From Faecalibacterium sp. (GTDB lineage: Bacteria > Bacillota > Clostridia > Oscillospirales > Ruminococcaceae), in the NCBI GenBank assembly GCA_017483235.1, contig JAFULE010000044.1:1-5097 (forward strand): DNA of 5,097 nt, in the 5' to 3' direction. The position numbers and the translations under genes were made by a program. The notes under the pieces are model-generated. The model was not told the DNA's origin and made no database searches. It worked only from the letters and a program-made list of their open reading frames with translations. This document shows, piece after piece, positions 1 through 5,097 of this stretch (its first letter is position 1; the number at the start of each line of letters is the position of its first letter).

Positions 1-1053
1 ACCCTCTCGGACGGTTTATATCTTGCCATGCTGTGCTGGCTGGCCATCAACATCTGCACCGAGGCCTTTCTTACCCCACTGCTGTATCCGCTGTTTTTTG
101 CTCCCACGCTGGGGCAGGTCACCATCGGCACCCTGATCACCCTGCTGCTGTATTTTGTGCTGTGCATGCTGTCCAGCCGGATGATCCCATTGGACAGCAT
201 CCACCGCCCGGCACCGTTCCGGTTTGTGTTCCTTGTCGCACTGTGTGTGGTTGAAATTTATATCAAGCAGACCCTGAACGCCATCAGCAGCACCGGCAAC
301 TACAACGGCCCGGTGGAATTTTCGGTGTACATGGTGCTGCTGCAGCTGCTGCTGTTTGTGCTGGTGGTGTCGTTTGAGCGGCATCTGCACAGCCGCCACC
401 GGATGGCACAGGAACACATCAACGCAGTGGCCGAGGTATATCGATACAAGGCCGCACTGCGCAGCTTTGAGCAGACCCAGGCCGAGCGGCGCATTCATCA
501 CGACATGAAAAACCACCTGCTGGCGCTGCGCAGCTGTCTGGAACGCAACGAAGACGCCGACCACTACCTGACCCAGCTGATGGACGAGCTTTCCACCTTT
601 GAGGTGGCCCCTTACACCGGCACCCCCATTCTGGACGGCCTTCTGGCTGAAAAATGCAGCATTGCGCGGGAAAACGACATCGACCTGACCCTGCAGTTCG
701 GCGCGTGGCGGCAGGGGCTGCTGGCGGATATGGATACCATTGTGATCTTCGGCAATCTGTTGGACAACGCCCTCGAAGCCAGCAAGCATGTGCACGACCA
801 CGACCTGCGCACGATTCTGCTGAAAACCAGCACCGCCGCCGGCGGCATTCAGATCACCATCACGAACTATTTCCACGGCGAGCTGAACTTTAAAAAGTAC
901 GGCGATCATCTGCCCAAAACCACCAAAACCGAAGAAAAAGCCCACGGCATCGGCCTTGGCAGCGTAAAGCATTCGCTGGAAAAATACAACGGCACCCTGA
1001 CGGTGGACGTGCTGCCCGGCAACCGGTTTGTGGTTACGGTGTTTATCCCTTGA
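1..1053 (+). CDS. AgrC/VirS-type sensor histidine kinase with GHKL ATPase domain (5' end missing)
   Basis: Membrane sensor kinase that would autophosphorylate on histidine and pass phosphate to a response regulator, usually LytTR-type in this family. The frame is open to the left edge (350 residues visible), so the ATG at 28 is probably internal; AgrC-type kinases are usually about 430 residues with six or so membrane helices. Hydrophobic segments lie near residues 7-33, 39-58, 73-89 and 107-125, then a helical linker. The H-box reads HHDMKNHL, with the likely phospho-acceptor His at residue 167. TGTPILDGLLAEK follows, matching the family pattern TGN..LD.LL..K. The N-box is NLLDNALEA (252-260) and the G-box GIGLGSVKHSLEKYNG (316-331). 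All catalytic boxes look intact. No response regulator or signal peptide gene follows, because a terminator comes directly after the stop; any partner must lie upstream. The kinase class is confident; the ligand is unknown. Confidence 0.93.
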   Translation, partial: TLSDGLYLAMLCWLAINICTEAFLTPLLYPLFFAPTLGQVTIGTLITLLLYFVLCMLSSRMIPLDSIHRPAPFRFVFLVALCVVEIYIKQTLNAISSTGNYNGPVEFSVYMVLLQLLLFVLVVSFERHLHSRHRMAQEHINAVAEVYRYKAALRSFEQTQAERRIHHDMKNHLLALRSCLERNEDADHYLTQLMDELSTFEVAPYTGTPILDGLLAEKCSIARENDIDLTLQFGAWRQGLLADMDTIVIFGNLLDNALEASKHVHDHDLRTILLKTSTAAGGIQITITNYFHGELNFKKYGDHLPKTTKTEEKAHGIGLGSVKHSLEKYNGTLTVDVLPGNRFVVTVFIP

Positions 1054-1065
1054 ACAGCTCAAACA

Positions 1066-1104
1066 AAAAAAGGAAGCGTTCCGTTACGGAACGCTTCCTT
1101 TTTT
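1066..1104. terminator. bidirectional intrinsic terminator between kinase and XRE gene
   Basis: A perfect 13-bp stem (1071-1083 pairing with 1087-1099) closes a 3-base TTA loop. It is flanked by an A-run on the left (1065-1070) and a T-run on the right (1099-1104), which extend the pairing to about 18 bp. Read on either strand, a GC-containing stem is followed by a U-tract, so it should end both the plus-strand kinase transcript (stop at 1051-1053) and the minus-strand regulator transcript (stop at 1113-1115). It fills most of the 59-bp gap between these convergent genes. Confidence 0.93.
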
Positions 1105-1112
1105 ATCCTGTT

Positions 1113-1802
1113 TTATTTCAGCTTTTCGATGCGGGTCTCGCTGCTTTTTACCAGATTCAGCAAACTGGAAGCATACAGCGGATACTCTTTGGAAAGGCTT
1201 TCGGTGGTCATGGCCAGCAGGGCGGTATCCTTCAGGCCGCTGCCGCTGCCGGTGGGATCTTCGCCGGCCAGAATGGCCTGCACGTTGGCTTCGGCCTGAC
1301 GCATGGCCGCATCGCTGTAGCCGGACCATACATTTTTAGACACCCCAAACATACTGGCCGCGTTACGCAGCTCGGCACTGTACAGCATGCGGAACACCTT
1401 GTACACCGCCAACATCAGATAGGCGCTTACCTCGGTAACCAGCCCCTTGTCCTGACAGGCGGCAATTTTGGCATACAGAATATTCAGGCTGTTCGAGATC
1501 AGCTTTTTGTTCATGGTAGGCAGCACACTGCCGCGGTAAATGCCGTCCTTCATGCTGTCGGGGTTGGGCAGCTCGTCGGCGGTCAGCATCATGCCGTTGC
1601 GATCGGCACTGCGGCCCAGCAGATAATCGCAGCTGACCCCGTAGTAATCAGCCACACGCACCACAAATTCAAGGCCGCATTCACGAATGCCCTTTTCGTA
1701 ATGCGAAAGCAGCGCCTGCGAAATGCCAAGATCTTCGGCTGCCTGCTTTTGCGTAATACCGCGCTCTTTGCGCAAAAGGGTAATGATCCGGTTGAATTCC
1801 AT
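1113..1802 (-). CDS. XRE-family helix-turn-helix transcriptional regulator
   Basis: DNA-binding regulator of 229 residues from the chosen start. Residues 5-63 form a Cro/C1-type HTH: RKERGITQKQAAEDLG, then the recognition helix SQALLSHYEKG, then the family-typical ending DYYGVSCDYLLGR. Residues about 95-229 look all-helical and match no ligand-binding or protease domain I recognise. There is no Ser-Lys pair to suggest a LexA-type autoprotease. The start is uncertain. ATG at 1802 (MEFNR) begins where such HTH domains normally begin and has GAGG 12 bases upstream, similar to the long spacing of the DUF3048 lipoprotein gene. ATG at 1814 or 1820 (adding 4 or 6 residues) is also possible. TTG at 1841 would lie only about 10 bases from the predicted transcript start, so it is disfavoured. 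The gene has its own strong promoter and is divergent from the phosphatase gene. Autoregulation is likely by family habit but not proven. Confidence 0.9.
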   Translation of the reverse strand: MEFNRIITLLRKERGITQKQAAEDLGISQALLSHYEKGIRECGLEFVVRVADYYGVSCDYLLGRSADRNGMMLTADELPNPDSMKDGIYRGSVLPTMNKKLISNSLNILYAKIAACQDKGLVTEVSAYLMLAVYKVFRMLYSAELRNAASMFGVSKNVWSGYSDAAMRQAEANVQAILAGEDPTGSGSGLKDTALLAMTTESLSKEYPLYASSLLNLVKSSETRIEKLK

Positions 1803-1857
1803 GATGGTGGACATCCTCATTTCTAAAGCCAATTCCCGCAATTTTTACGGTATGTTG

Positions 1858-1886
1858 ATTATAACCTACCAAAAACGCCTTGTAAA
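1858..1886 (-). promoter_or_regulatory. sigma-A-type promoter for the XRE regulator
   Basis: On the minus strand, TTTACA (1886-1881; 5 of 6 to TTGACA) is followed by a 17-bp spacer and a perfect TATAAT (1863-1858). Transcription should begin near 1850, giving a leader of roughly 30-50 bases before the ATG candidates at 1820, 1814 and 1802. The -35 box sits inside the palindrome TTGTAAATACAA (1880-1891), a good position for an operator. Confidence 0.8.
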
Positions 1887-1894
1887 TACAAAAT
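1879..1894. repeat. palindrome CTTGT-N4-ACAAA, copy 1, over the -35 box
   Basis: TTGTA-AA-TACAA is a 12-bp palindrome (1880-1891) within CTTGTAAATACAAAAT. The outer bases match copy 2 at 1989-2004 (CTTGTGCCCACAAATT), giving a shared form CTTGTnnnnACAAA. It covers the -35 element of the regulator promoter, so a bound protein would block RNA polymerase. Its role as an operator is inferred. Confidence 0.45.
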
Positions 1895-1942
1895 CCAACA
1901 AGAAAAATCGCCGCTTTTCGGCACTTTTGTCTATTGCGTCGG

Positions 1943-1963
1943 TGGTATAACAAGATGTATGAT
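1943..1963 (+). promoter_or_regulatory. candidate promoter -10 elements for the phosphatase gene
   Basis: TGGTATAAC (1943-1951) looks like an extended -10 element (TGn plus a hexamer 5 of 6 to TATAAT) but has no good -35 at the right distance. Just after it, TATGAT (1958-1963) also resembles a -10, with a weak TTGCGT (1934-1939) 18 bp upstream. Either would give a leader of about 130-150 bases before the GTG at 2099. A third weak option is TTGTCA (2006-2011) with TATTGT (2031-2036), at a long 19-bp spacing. I cannot decide between them. Confidence 0.4.
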
Positions 1964-1993
1964 ACACCCACGGTGGATTTTCGCACATCTTGT
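1950..1993. repeat. nested inverted repeats in the divergent intergenic region
   Basis: ACAAGATGT (1950-1958) and ACATCTTGT (1985-1993) form a perfect 9-bp inverted repeat with 26 bases between. Inside lie two smaller palindromes: TGTAT-G-ATACA (1956-1966), which contains the TATGAT candidate -10, and CCAC-G-GTGG (1968-1976). They could be protein-binding sites or, if transcribed, a structured leader for the phosphatase mRNA. The pairing is seen directly; the function is not known. Confidence 0.5.
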
Positions 1994-2009
1994 GCCCACA
2001 AATTTTTGT
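1989..2009. repeat. palindrome CTTGT-N4-ACAAA, copy 2, with overlapping ACAAA/TTTGT dyad
   Basis: TTGTG-CC-CACAA (1990-2001) is a 12-bp palindrome within CTTGTGCCCACAAATT, sharing the outer bases of copy 1 (1879-1894) exactly 110 bp away. It overlaps a further small dyad, ACAAA-TT-TTTGT (1998-2009), and the right arm of the 9-bp inverted repeat. It lies between the candidate plus-strand promoters and the phosphatase start. Confidence 0.42.
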
Positions 2010-2033
2010 CATCTTACGCAGAAAAAAAAGTAT

Positions 2034-2054
2034 TGTTCACTTTCTGTTCATTTT
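2034..2054 (+). repeat. tandem direct repeat, 11-bp period, upstream of the phosphatase gene
   Basis: TGTTCACTTT (2034-2043) is followed one helical turn later by TGTTCATTTT (2045-2054), matching at 9 of 10 positions. It lies 45-65 bases before the GTG start. It could be a paired binding site or simply low-complexity T-rich leader. Confidence 0.3.
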
Positions 2055-2082
2055 TATCTGCAGTTTCCGCATTTTATCCGGA

Positions 2083-2101
2083 AAGGAGTATTTCTCCCGT
2101 G
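2083..2101 (+). promoter_or_regulatory. ribosome binding site that fixes the GTG start of the phosphatase
   Basis: AAGGAG (2083-2088) is a strong Shine-Dalgarno, 10 bases before GTG at 2099-2101. It decides the start against the longer open frame reaching back to a TTG at 1934, whose extra 55 residues are not family-like and fall in the promoter and palindrome region. Confidence 0.85.
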
Positions 2102-2743
2102 AAAACCTACAAACTGCACCTCATTCGCCATGGCCTGACCGAAGGCAACTTTACCGGCCTGTATCTGGGCAGCGGTACCGATCTGCCCCTGTGTGACGAA
2201 GGCCGCGCCCGGCTGCAGCAGCTGAAAACCTGCTTTGTCTACCCCAAGGTAGACACGGTGTTCACCTCACCGCTGGCCCGTGCCGTGCAGACCGCCCAGC
2301 TACTGTTCCCCGATGCAGCCCATCTGTATGAACTGCAGGACCTGCGGGAAGCCGGCTTTGGCGTTTACGATGGCAAGCCCATCACCGAACTGGCCAAGGA
2401 CCCCGATTTTGCCCGCTGGATGGACCCCGCCAGCGGCTTTGTGCCCGAAGGGGCCGAGCCTACCGCCCAGTTCCACAAGCGCTGCGGCGACGCATTGCTG
2501 AAACTGTTTGAGTACATGATCAAGGCCGGCGTGGAGGAGGCCGCCTGCGTGACCCACGGCGGTGTGATCATGAGCATGCTGGCCCAGCACAGCCTGCCGG
2601 TGCGCCCCGCCGAACAGTGGATGGCCGATGCCGGCTGTGGTTATACCGTGCAGACCAGCGTGGAGCTGTGGATGCGCGACAAGCTGGTGGAAGCCGTGCA
2701 GATTCAGCCGCAGGGCTATCTGGACGCAAAGCCCGCCGAATAA
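2099..2743 (+). CDS. histidine phosphatase family protein (phosphoglycerate mutase-like, RHG motif)
   Basis: Cytosolic phosphatase of 214 residues, the usual size for the two-histidine branch, forming a phospho-histidine intermediate. The catalytic set is complete: LIRHGLTEGN gives Arg10 and nucleophile His11; TSPLARAVQTA gives Arg61; DLREAGFGVYDGKPITEL contains the likely proton-donor Glu84 and the FG..DG motif; VTHGGVIMSML gives His153. This resembles CobC-like and general sugar- or nucleotide-phosphate phosphatases. The substrate cannot be read from sequence, and no cobalamin or glycolysis gene is nearby, so CobC or GpmB names would be unsupported. It starts at GTG behind a strong AAGGAG. 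It is transcribed alone, with the divergent XRE regulator upstream and a terminator hairpin 15 bases after the stop. The long palindrome-rich upstream region suggests regulated transcription. Family confident; substrate unknown. Confidence 0.93.
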   Translation: MKTYKLHLIRHGLTEGNFTGLYLGSGTDLPLCDEGRARLQQLKTCFVYPKVDTVFTSPLARAVQTAQLLFPDAAHLYELQDLREAGFGVYDGKPITELAKDPDFARWMDPASGFVPEGAEPTAQFHKRCGDALLKLFEYMIKAGVEEAACVTHGGVIMSMLAQHSLPVRPAEQWMADAGCGYTVQTSVELWMRDKLVEAVQIQPQGYLDAKPAE

Positions 2744-2757
2744 CACGTACAAAACCG

Positions 2758-2798
2758 AAAGCGCCCCCGGCAGACCGATGATCTGCCGGGGGCGCTTT
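2758..2798. terminator. long perfect hairpin between convergent genes, probable bidirectional terminator
   Basis: A perfect 17-bp stem (2758-2774 with 2782-2798), very GC-rich in its middle, closes a 7-base loop (2775-2781). It lies between the stop of the phosphatase (2741-2743) and the stop of the minus-strand DUF3048 lipoprotein (2813-2815). The U-tract is short on both strands: TTTGC then a T-rich stretch on plus, TTTCGGTTTTG on minus. Termination therefore depends mostly on stem strength. The position between convergent genes supports the call. Confidence 0.85.
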
Positions 2799-2812
2799 GC
2801 TGCATTGTTGTT

Positions 2813-3946
2813 TTATGCCATGGGTACGGTCACCGCATCGTGCACCAGTTCGGTGCCGTCGGCGCTCAGGATGATCGCTTTCTGATCCGGAATGCCATAA
2901 AAGCCCACATAGCTGCGGCCGGTGTTCACGGTCAGCTCGCTGCCATTGGCATCGTACAGCACCAACGGCTGGGTCACATCGCCCTTTTTCCAGGTGATGG
3001 GCTGCCAGAAATCACCGGTCAGATACCAGCCGGTGCCGCCGGTCAGGTCGTAGTTGCGGGTAAACTTGTCGTCCTTCAGGCCAACCGGGCAGTTGAGCAA
3101 AAACAGATTGGTAAAGCCTGCATGGGCGCCGGTTTCCACATCGGTCATGGGAATGTCGTAGGTGCGGTACATCTGCCACAAACCCAACTCGGCATTGTAG
3201 CGCAGAATGGCACCGCTTTCGGCCGAATAGGCAATGCGCACCTCGGCTGCACCCGCCGTTCCGCCGTTTGCCTGCCCGAACCGGAACATAGGGGCCGAGC
3301 TGCCGGCGGCGGAAAGGCCATATCCCGCCAGGCTGTAAGCCAGCGAGCTGCCGCGGGTATACCAGTGGAACTCCTCCGGCACACCAGGGGTCAGATTATG
3401 GTCGTAATCGTAGCTGTTCACGCCCACATACAGCGCGTCAATGGGCTGATAGCTGTAGCAGTTGAGCAGGTTTTCGGCGTAGCGGGTCATTCCCTTCTGA
3501 CTGAGCAGGGCATTCTGTGCAATGGCAAACTGCCAGAACAGATCCTTGCCCTCGCCAATGGGGCCGGTCTTGGGCATACTGTTCAGCGACGAGAACCACA
3601 GGCACAGGTTGGTTTGTTTGCCTTCGGTACGCGCCTCCATCATTACATCGGCATCGGCAACGCCCCATTGGGCGGTTACTGCAGTGCTGTTGTTGAGCAT
3701 AACCGCCACCGGGCGCATGGCCTCGCCTTCCGCCGGCAGACCGGTCAGGGGCAGCACAGTGGGGGTCGGCTGAGGGGTTGGGTCGGCCGCCTGCACCGTT
3801 TGCACCGACGAAGCCGGCACAGAGGACACCGCACTGTCGGCCATTTCCTGCACAGAAGACACCAACTCTGTCGATTGCCCCTGCGAGCCGGAGGAACAGC
3901 CGGCCAACAGCATTGCGCAAAGCATCAATGCAATGATCTGTTTCAT
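2813..3946 (-). CDS. DUF3048 (YerB-like) lipoprotein
   Basis: Exported lipoprotein of 377 residues. A hydrophobic signal peptide ends in the lipobox LAGC, with Cys17 as the lipid anchor. A Ser/Gln/Val-rich spacer follows, then a Pro/Thr linker (PTPQPTPT, about 56-63). The DUF3048 N-terminal domain begins PLTGLPAEGEAMRPVAVMLNN (66-86). A C-terminal domain covers about 277-360 (GFTNLFLLN, ITWKKGD, YDANGSELTVNTGRSYVGF). The family is common in Bacillota and named for B. subtilis YerB; its function is unknown. The motif GPIRSGRD of the upstream paralogue has become GPIGEGKD here (128-135), and VEGGITRF has become TEGKQTNLCLWF, so a conserved surface or site may be altered. The ATG at 3946 has GGAG 13 bases upstream, immediately after the stop codon of the upstream DUF3048 gene; the 17-base gap implies one operon and possible translational coupling. 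It ends at a shared terminator hairpin. Confidence 0.92.
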   Translation of the reverse strand: MKQIIALMLCAMLLAGCSSGSQGQSTELVSSVQEMADSAVSSVPASSVQTVQAADPTPQPTPTVLPLTGLPAEGEAMRPVAVMLNNSTAVTAQWGVADADVMMEARTEGKQTNLCLWFSSLNSMPKTGPIGEGKDLFWQFAIAQNALLSQKGMTRYAENLLNCYSYQPIDALYVGVNSYDYDHNLTPGVPEEFHWYTRGSSLAYSLAGYGLSAAGSSAPMFRFGQANGGTAGAAEVRIAYSAESGAILRYNAELGLWQMYRTYDIPMTDVETGAHAGFTNLFLLNCPVGLKDDKFTRNYDLTGGTGWYLTGDFWQPITWKKGDVTQPLVLYDANGSELTVNTGRSYVGFYGIPDQKAIILSADGTELVHDAVTVPMA

Positions 3947-3957
3947 AAATAAAAAGT

Positions 3958-3966
3958 CTCTCCTTA
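3958..3966 (-). promoter_or_regulatory. Shine-Dalgarno overlapping the upstream gene's stop codon region
   Basis: On the minus strand TAAGGAGAG places the TAA stop of the upstream DUF3048 gene (3966-3964) directly against the GGAG (3963-3960) that serves the downstream lipoprotein ATG at 3946. The spacing from GGAG is 13 bases, rather long. A terminating ribosome would sit on this site, which suits coupled translation. Confidence 0.75.
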
Positions 3967-5097
3967 GGTAGTGGAAATGCCGGCAGCAGCCTCTTCGCTG
4001 CCTTCACCCTCCGATTCGCCCTCGGCCGACACCTCAGCATCGGTCAGATCGTCGGTCACCGCAGTTTCCTCGTTGCCTTCGTAATGGAAGTTGTCATACT
4101 CATCCAGATCGACAAAGGCAAGATAGGTCTTGCCGGGGTTGAGCACAATGGGGGCTTCGTCGGCAGAGTTGGGGTCAAGCAGGATCAAACCCGCACCCGG
4201 CGAACCCTTACGCCACATAACATACTGCGCGCGGCCATTGGTGAACATGTAACCCACGCCGCCATAGCGGTAGTCGACATTCTGGATATTCTTGGAGTCG
4301 CCGGGGTATTTTTCGATCTCGGTAAACAGCACCACCAGATTGGTAAAGCCCAGCTGTTCGCCGTTCAGTTCATCCCGGGTTTCGGTGATGGTCTTGGTGT
4401 CGGCACCGTACTGGCTCATCATATACAGCTTGGTGCTTTCGTCGTAGTCAAAATAGGTGCGGTAGGCCGAAGAATGGCGCAGCGTGACGCTGATTGCCGA
4501 GTCACAGCCTTCAAGGCTGTTGTATTCGCCAAAGCGATAGTCGGCAAAGATGAAGAAGGTGCTCTTATAGTCCATGGTCATGTCCAGTTCGGCCTTGTCG
4601 ATGGCTTTCTGGATCTCTTCACCGCTGGTAAACTCGGTGTGGCAGTAGTCCACATTGCGGCCACGCTTGTCGCGGTGGGCATAGAAGCGGTTGGTGGGAG
4701 TGTTGAAATAGCTCAAACCGCCAAAGTTCAGCTCCCAGTATTCCCAGTCTTTGATAAAGCGGGTGGTAAACACACTTTCGCCGTCGTGGTAGTACACTGC
4801 CTGCCAGGGCATGATCAGCTGCAGGAACTGGTCACGGCCCGAACGGATGGGGCCCAGTTCGGGAATTGCCTCGGTATCGTTGAACAAAGCGCAGAAGCGG
4901 GTAATACCGCCCTCGACCTTGATCTCGATCAGCATTTTGGCAGCAGACAGGCCGCGCTGCGGGCGGGCATTCTGGAAGCTGCTGTTGCACATGTTGTTGA
5001 TCATAACGCCGATGATACGGCTGTCTTTGGCGCCGGGCTCGCGCTTTTCACCGGTAAGTACATCGGCATCATAGGGGGGCACCGGGGTGGGGCTGGG
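3964..5097 (-). CDS. DUF3048 (YerB-like) exported protein with acidic C-terminal tail (5' end missing)
   Basis: First gene of the DUF3048 pair, cut by the right edge; 377 residues are visible. The visible start is a Pro/Thr-rich linker (PSPTPVPP) like that of the downstream paralogue. The GTG at 5082 is therefore internal to the linker, and the missing part probably holds a signal peptide or lipobox. In window numbering the DUF3048 N-terminal domain shows IIGVMINN (28-35), ARPQRGLSAAKMLIEIKVEGGITRFCALF (44-72) and the canonical-looking GPIRSGRD (82-89). The C-terminal domain starts at GFTNLVVLF (about 250) and includes YRYGGVGYMFTNGRAQYVMWRKG and NPGKTYLAFVDL. It ends in an acidic, Gly/Ser/Ala-rich tail (about 340-372) absent from the paralogue. 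Function is unknown; an envelope location is inferred from the linker and family. It lies upstream in the same operon as the lipoprotein, with a 17-base gap. Confidence 0.92.
   Translation of the reverse strand, partial: PSPTPVPPYDADVLTGEKREPGAKDSRIIGVMINNMCNSSFQNARPQRGLSAAKMLIEIKVEGGITRFCALFNDTEAIPELGPIRSGRDQFLQLIMPWQAVYYHDGESVFTTRFIKDWEYWELNFGGLSYFNTPTNRFYAHRDKRGRNVDYCHTEFTSGEEIQKAIDKAELDMTMDYKSTFFIFADYRFGEYNSLEGCDSAISVTLRHSSAYRTYFDYDESTKLYMMSQYGADTKTITETRDELNGEQLGFTNLVVLFTEIEKYPGDSKNIQNVDYRYGGVGYMFTNGRAQYVMWRKGSPGAGLILLDPNSADEAPIVLNPGKTYLAFVDLDEYDNFHYEGNEETAVTDDLTDAEVSAEGESEGEGSEEAAAGISTT

Larger units (their letters stand above)
1803..2098. other. 296-bp AT-rich divergent intergenic region
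   Basis: The region between the XRE start and the phosphatase GTG. It contains the regulator's promoter, weak plus-strand promoter candidates, four copies of the pentamer CTTGT/ACAAG (1879, 1898, 1950, 1989), several palindromes, a small GCCG-CTTTT-CGGC dyad (1910-1922) and the 11-bp tandem repeat. I found no convincing small protein gene: open frames across it lack a Shine-Dalgarno or run into the phosphatase in the wrong frame. Confidence 0.7.

Noticed and set aside
16..1062. 348-codon open frame on the minus strand, antisense to the whole kinase gene
   Set aside because: The plus strand encodes intact H-, N- and G-boxes. The antisense product is a His/Gln/Val-rich string with no domain, typical of a shadow frame opposite GC-rich codons.
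1050..1826. 258-codon plus-strand frame opposite the XRE gene
   Set aside because: It begins inside the end of the kinase gene, crosses the terminator and encodes no recognisable domain; the minus strand has a clear HTH protein.
1803..1841. TTG start at 1841 for the XRE regulator
   Set aside because: The predicted transcript start near 1850 leaves almost no leader, and the extra residues lie outside the HTH fold. Downstream ATGs are better.
1910..1930. GCCG-CTTTT-CGGC stem followed by TTTTG as a terminator
   Set aside because: The stem is only 4 bp, and it lies upstream of promoters in a divergent region where no plus-strand transcript needs ending.
1934..2098. 55-residue N-terminal extension of the phosphatase from a TTG at 1934
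   Set aside because: It has no Shine-Dalgarno, crosses the promoter and palindrome region, and places extra residues before a family that normally starts just ahead of the RHG motif. GTG at 2099 has a strong AAGGAG.
2099..2743. Naming the phosphatase CobC or GpmB
   Set aside because: The catalytic motifs are shared across the whole superfamily, and there is no cobalamin or glycolysis gene nearby to choose a substrate.
2840..3952. 370-codon open frame on the plus strand, antisense to the DUF3048 lipoprotein
   Set aside because: The sense strand has a signal peptide, lipobox and family motifs. The antisense frame has no family signal and is a codon-bias shadow.

Overview
This window is bacterial and most likely comes from a Bacillota (Clostridia) chromosome, perhaps an Oscillospirales/Faecalibacterium-like gut anaerobe. 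The grounds are an AgrC-type sensor kinase, a tandem pair of DUF3048 (YerB-like) exported proteins, strong AGGAG ribosome binding sites, and GC-rich genes with AT-rich spacers. The phylum is a fair inference; the genus is a guess.

Layout, left to right: (1) 1-1053, plus strand: the 3' part of a membrane-bound GHKL (AgrC/VirS-type) sensor histidine kinase, cut by the left edge. (2) 1066-1104: a perfect hairpin with A/T flanks, a bidirectional terminator between two convergent genes. (3) 1113-1802, minus strand: an XRE-family helix-turn-helix regulator with an uncharacterised helical C-terminal half. (4) 1803-2098: a 296-bp AT-rich divergent intergenic region. It holds a near-consensus sigma-A promoter for the regulator, weaker candidate promoters for the gene to the right, and a notable cluster of short palindromes and CTTGT/ACAAG half-sites. 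(5) 2099-2743, plus strand: a histidine phosphatase (RHG family) starting at GTG. (6) 2758-2798: a second perfect hairpin between convergent genes. (7) 2813-3946 and 3964-5097, both minus strand: two tandem, divergent DUF3048 proteins. The downstream one is a lipoprotein whose Shine-Dalgarno abuts the stop codon of the upstream one. The upstream one is cut by the right edge.

The genes alternate in direction and are insulated by hairpins, so the window looks like four short transcription units rather than one pathway. The kinase would sense an extracellular signal (probably a peptide) and pass phosphate to a response regulator that is not in this window. The XRE regulator probably controls itself and perhaps the divergent phosphatase gene. 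The DUF3048 proteins are exported envelope proteins of unknown function. I see no mobile element, CRISPR array, tRNA, rRNA or clear new multi-gene system. The most interesting signals are the palindrome-dense divergent promoter region and the changed DUF3048 motifs in the lipoprotein paralogue.
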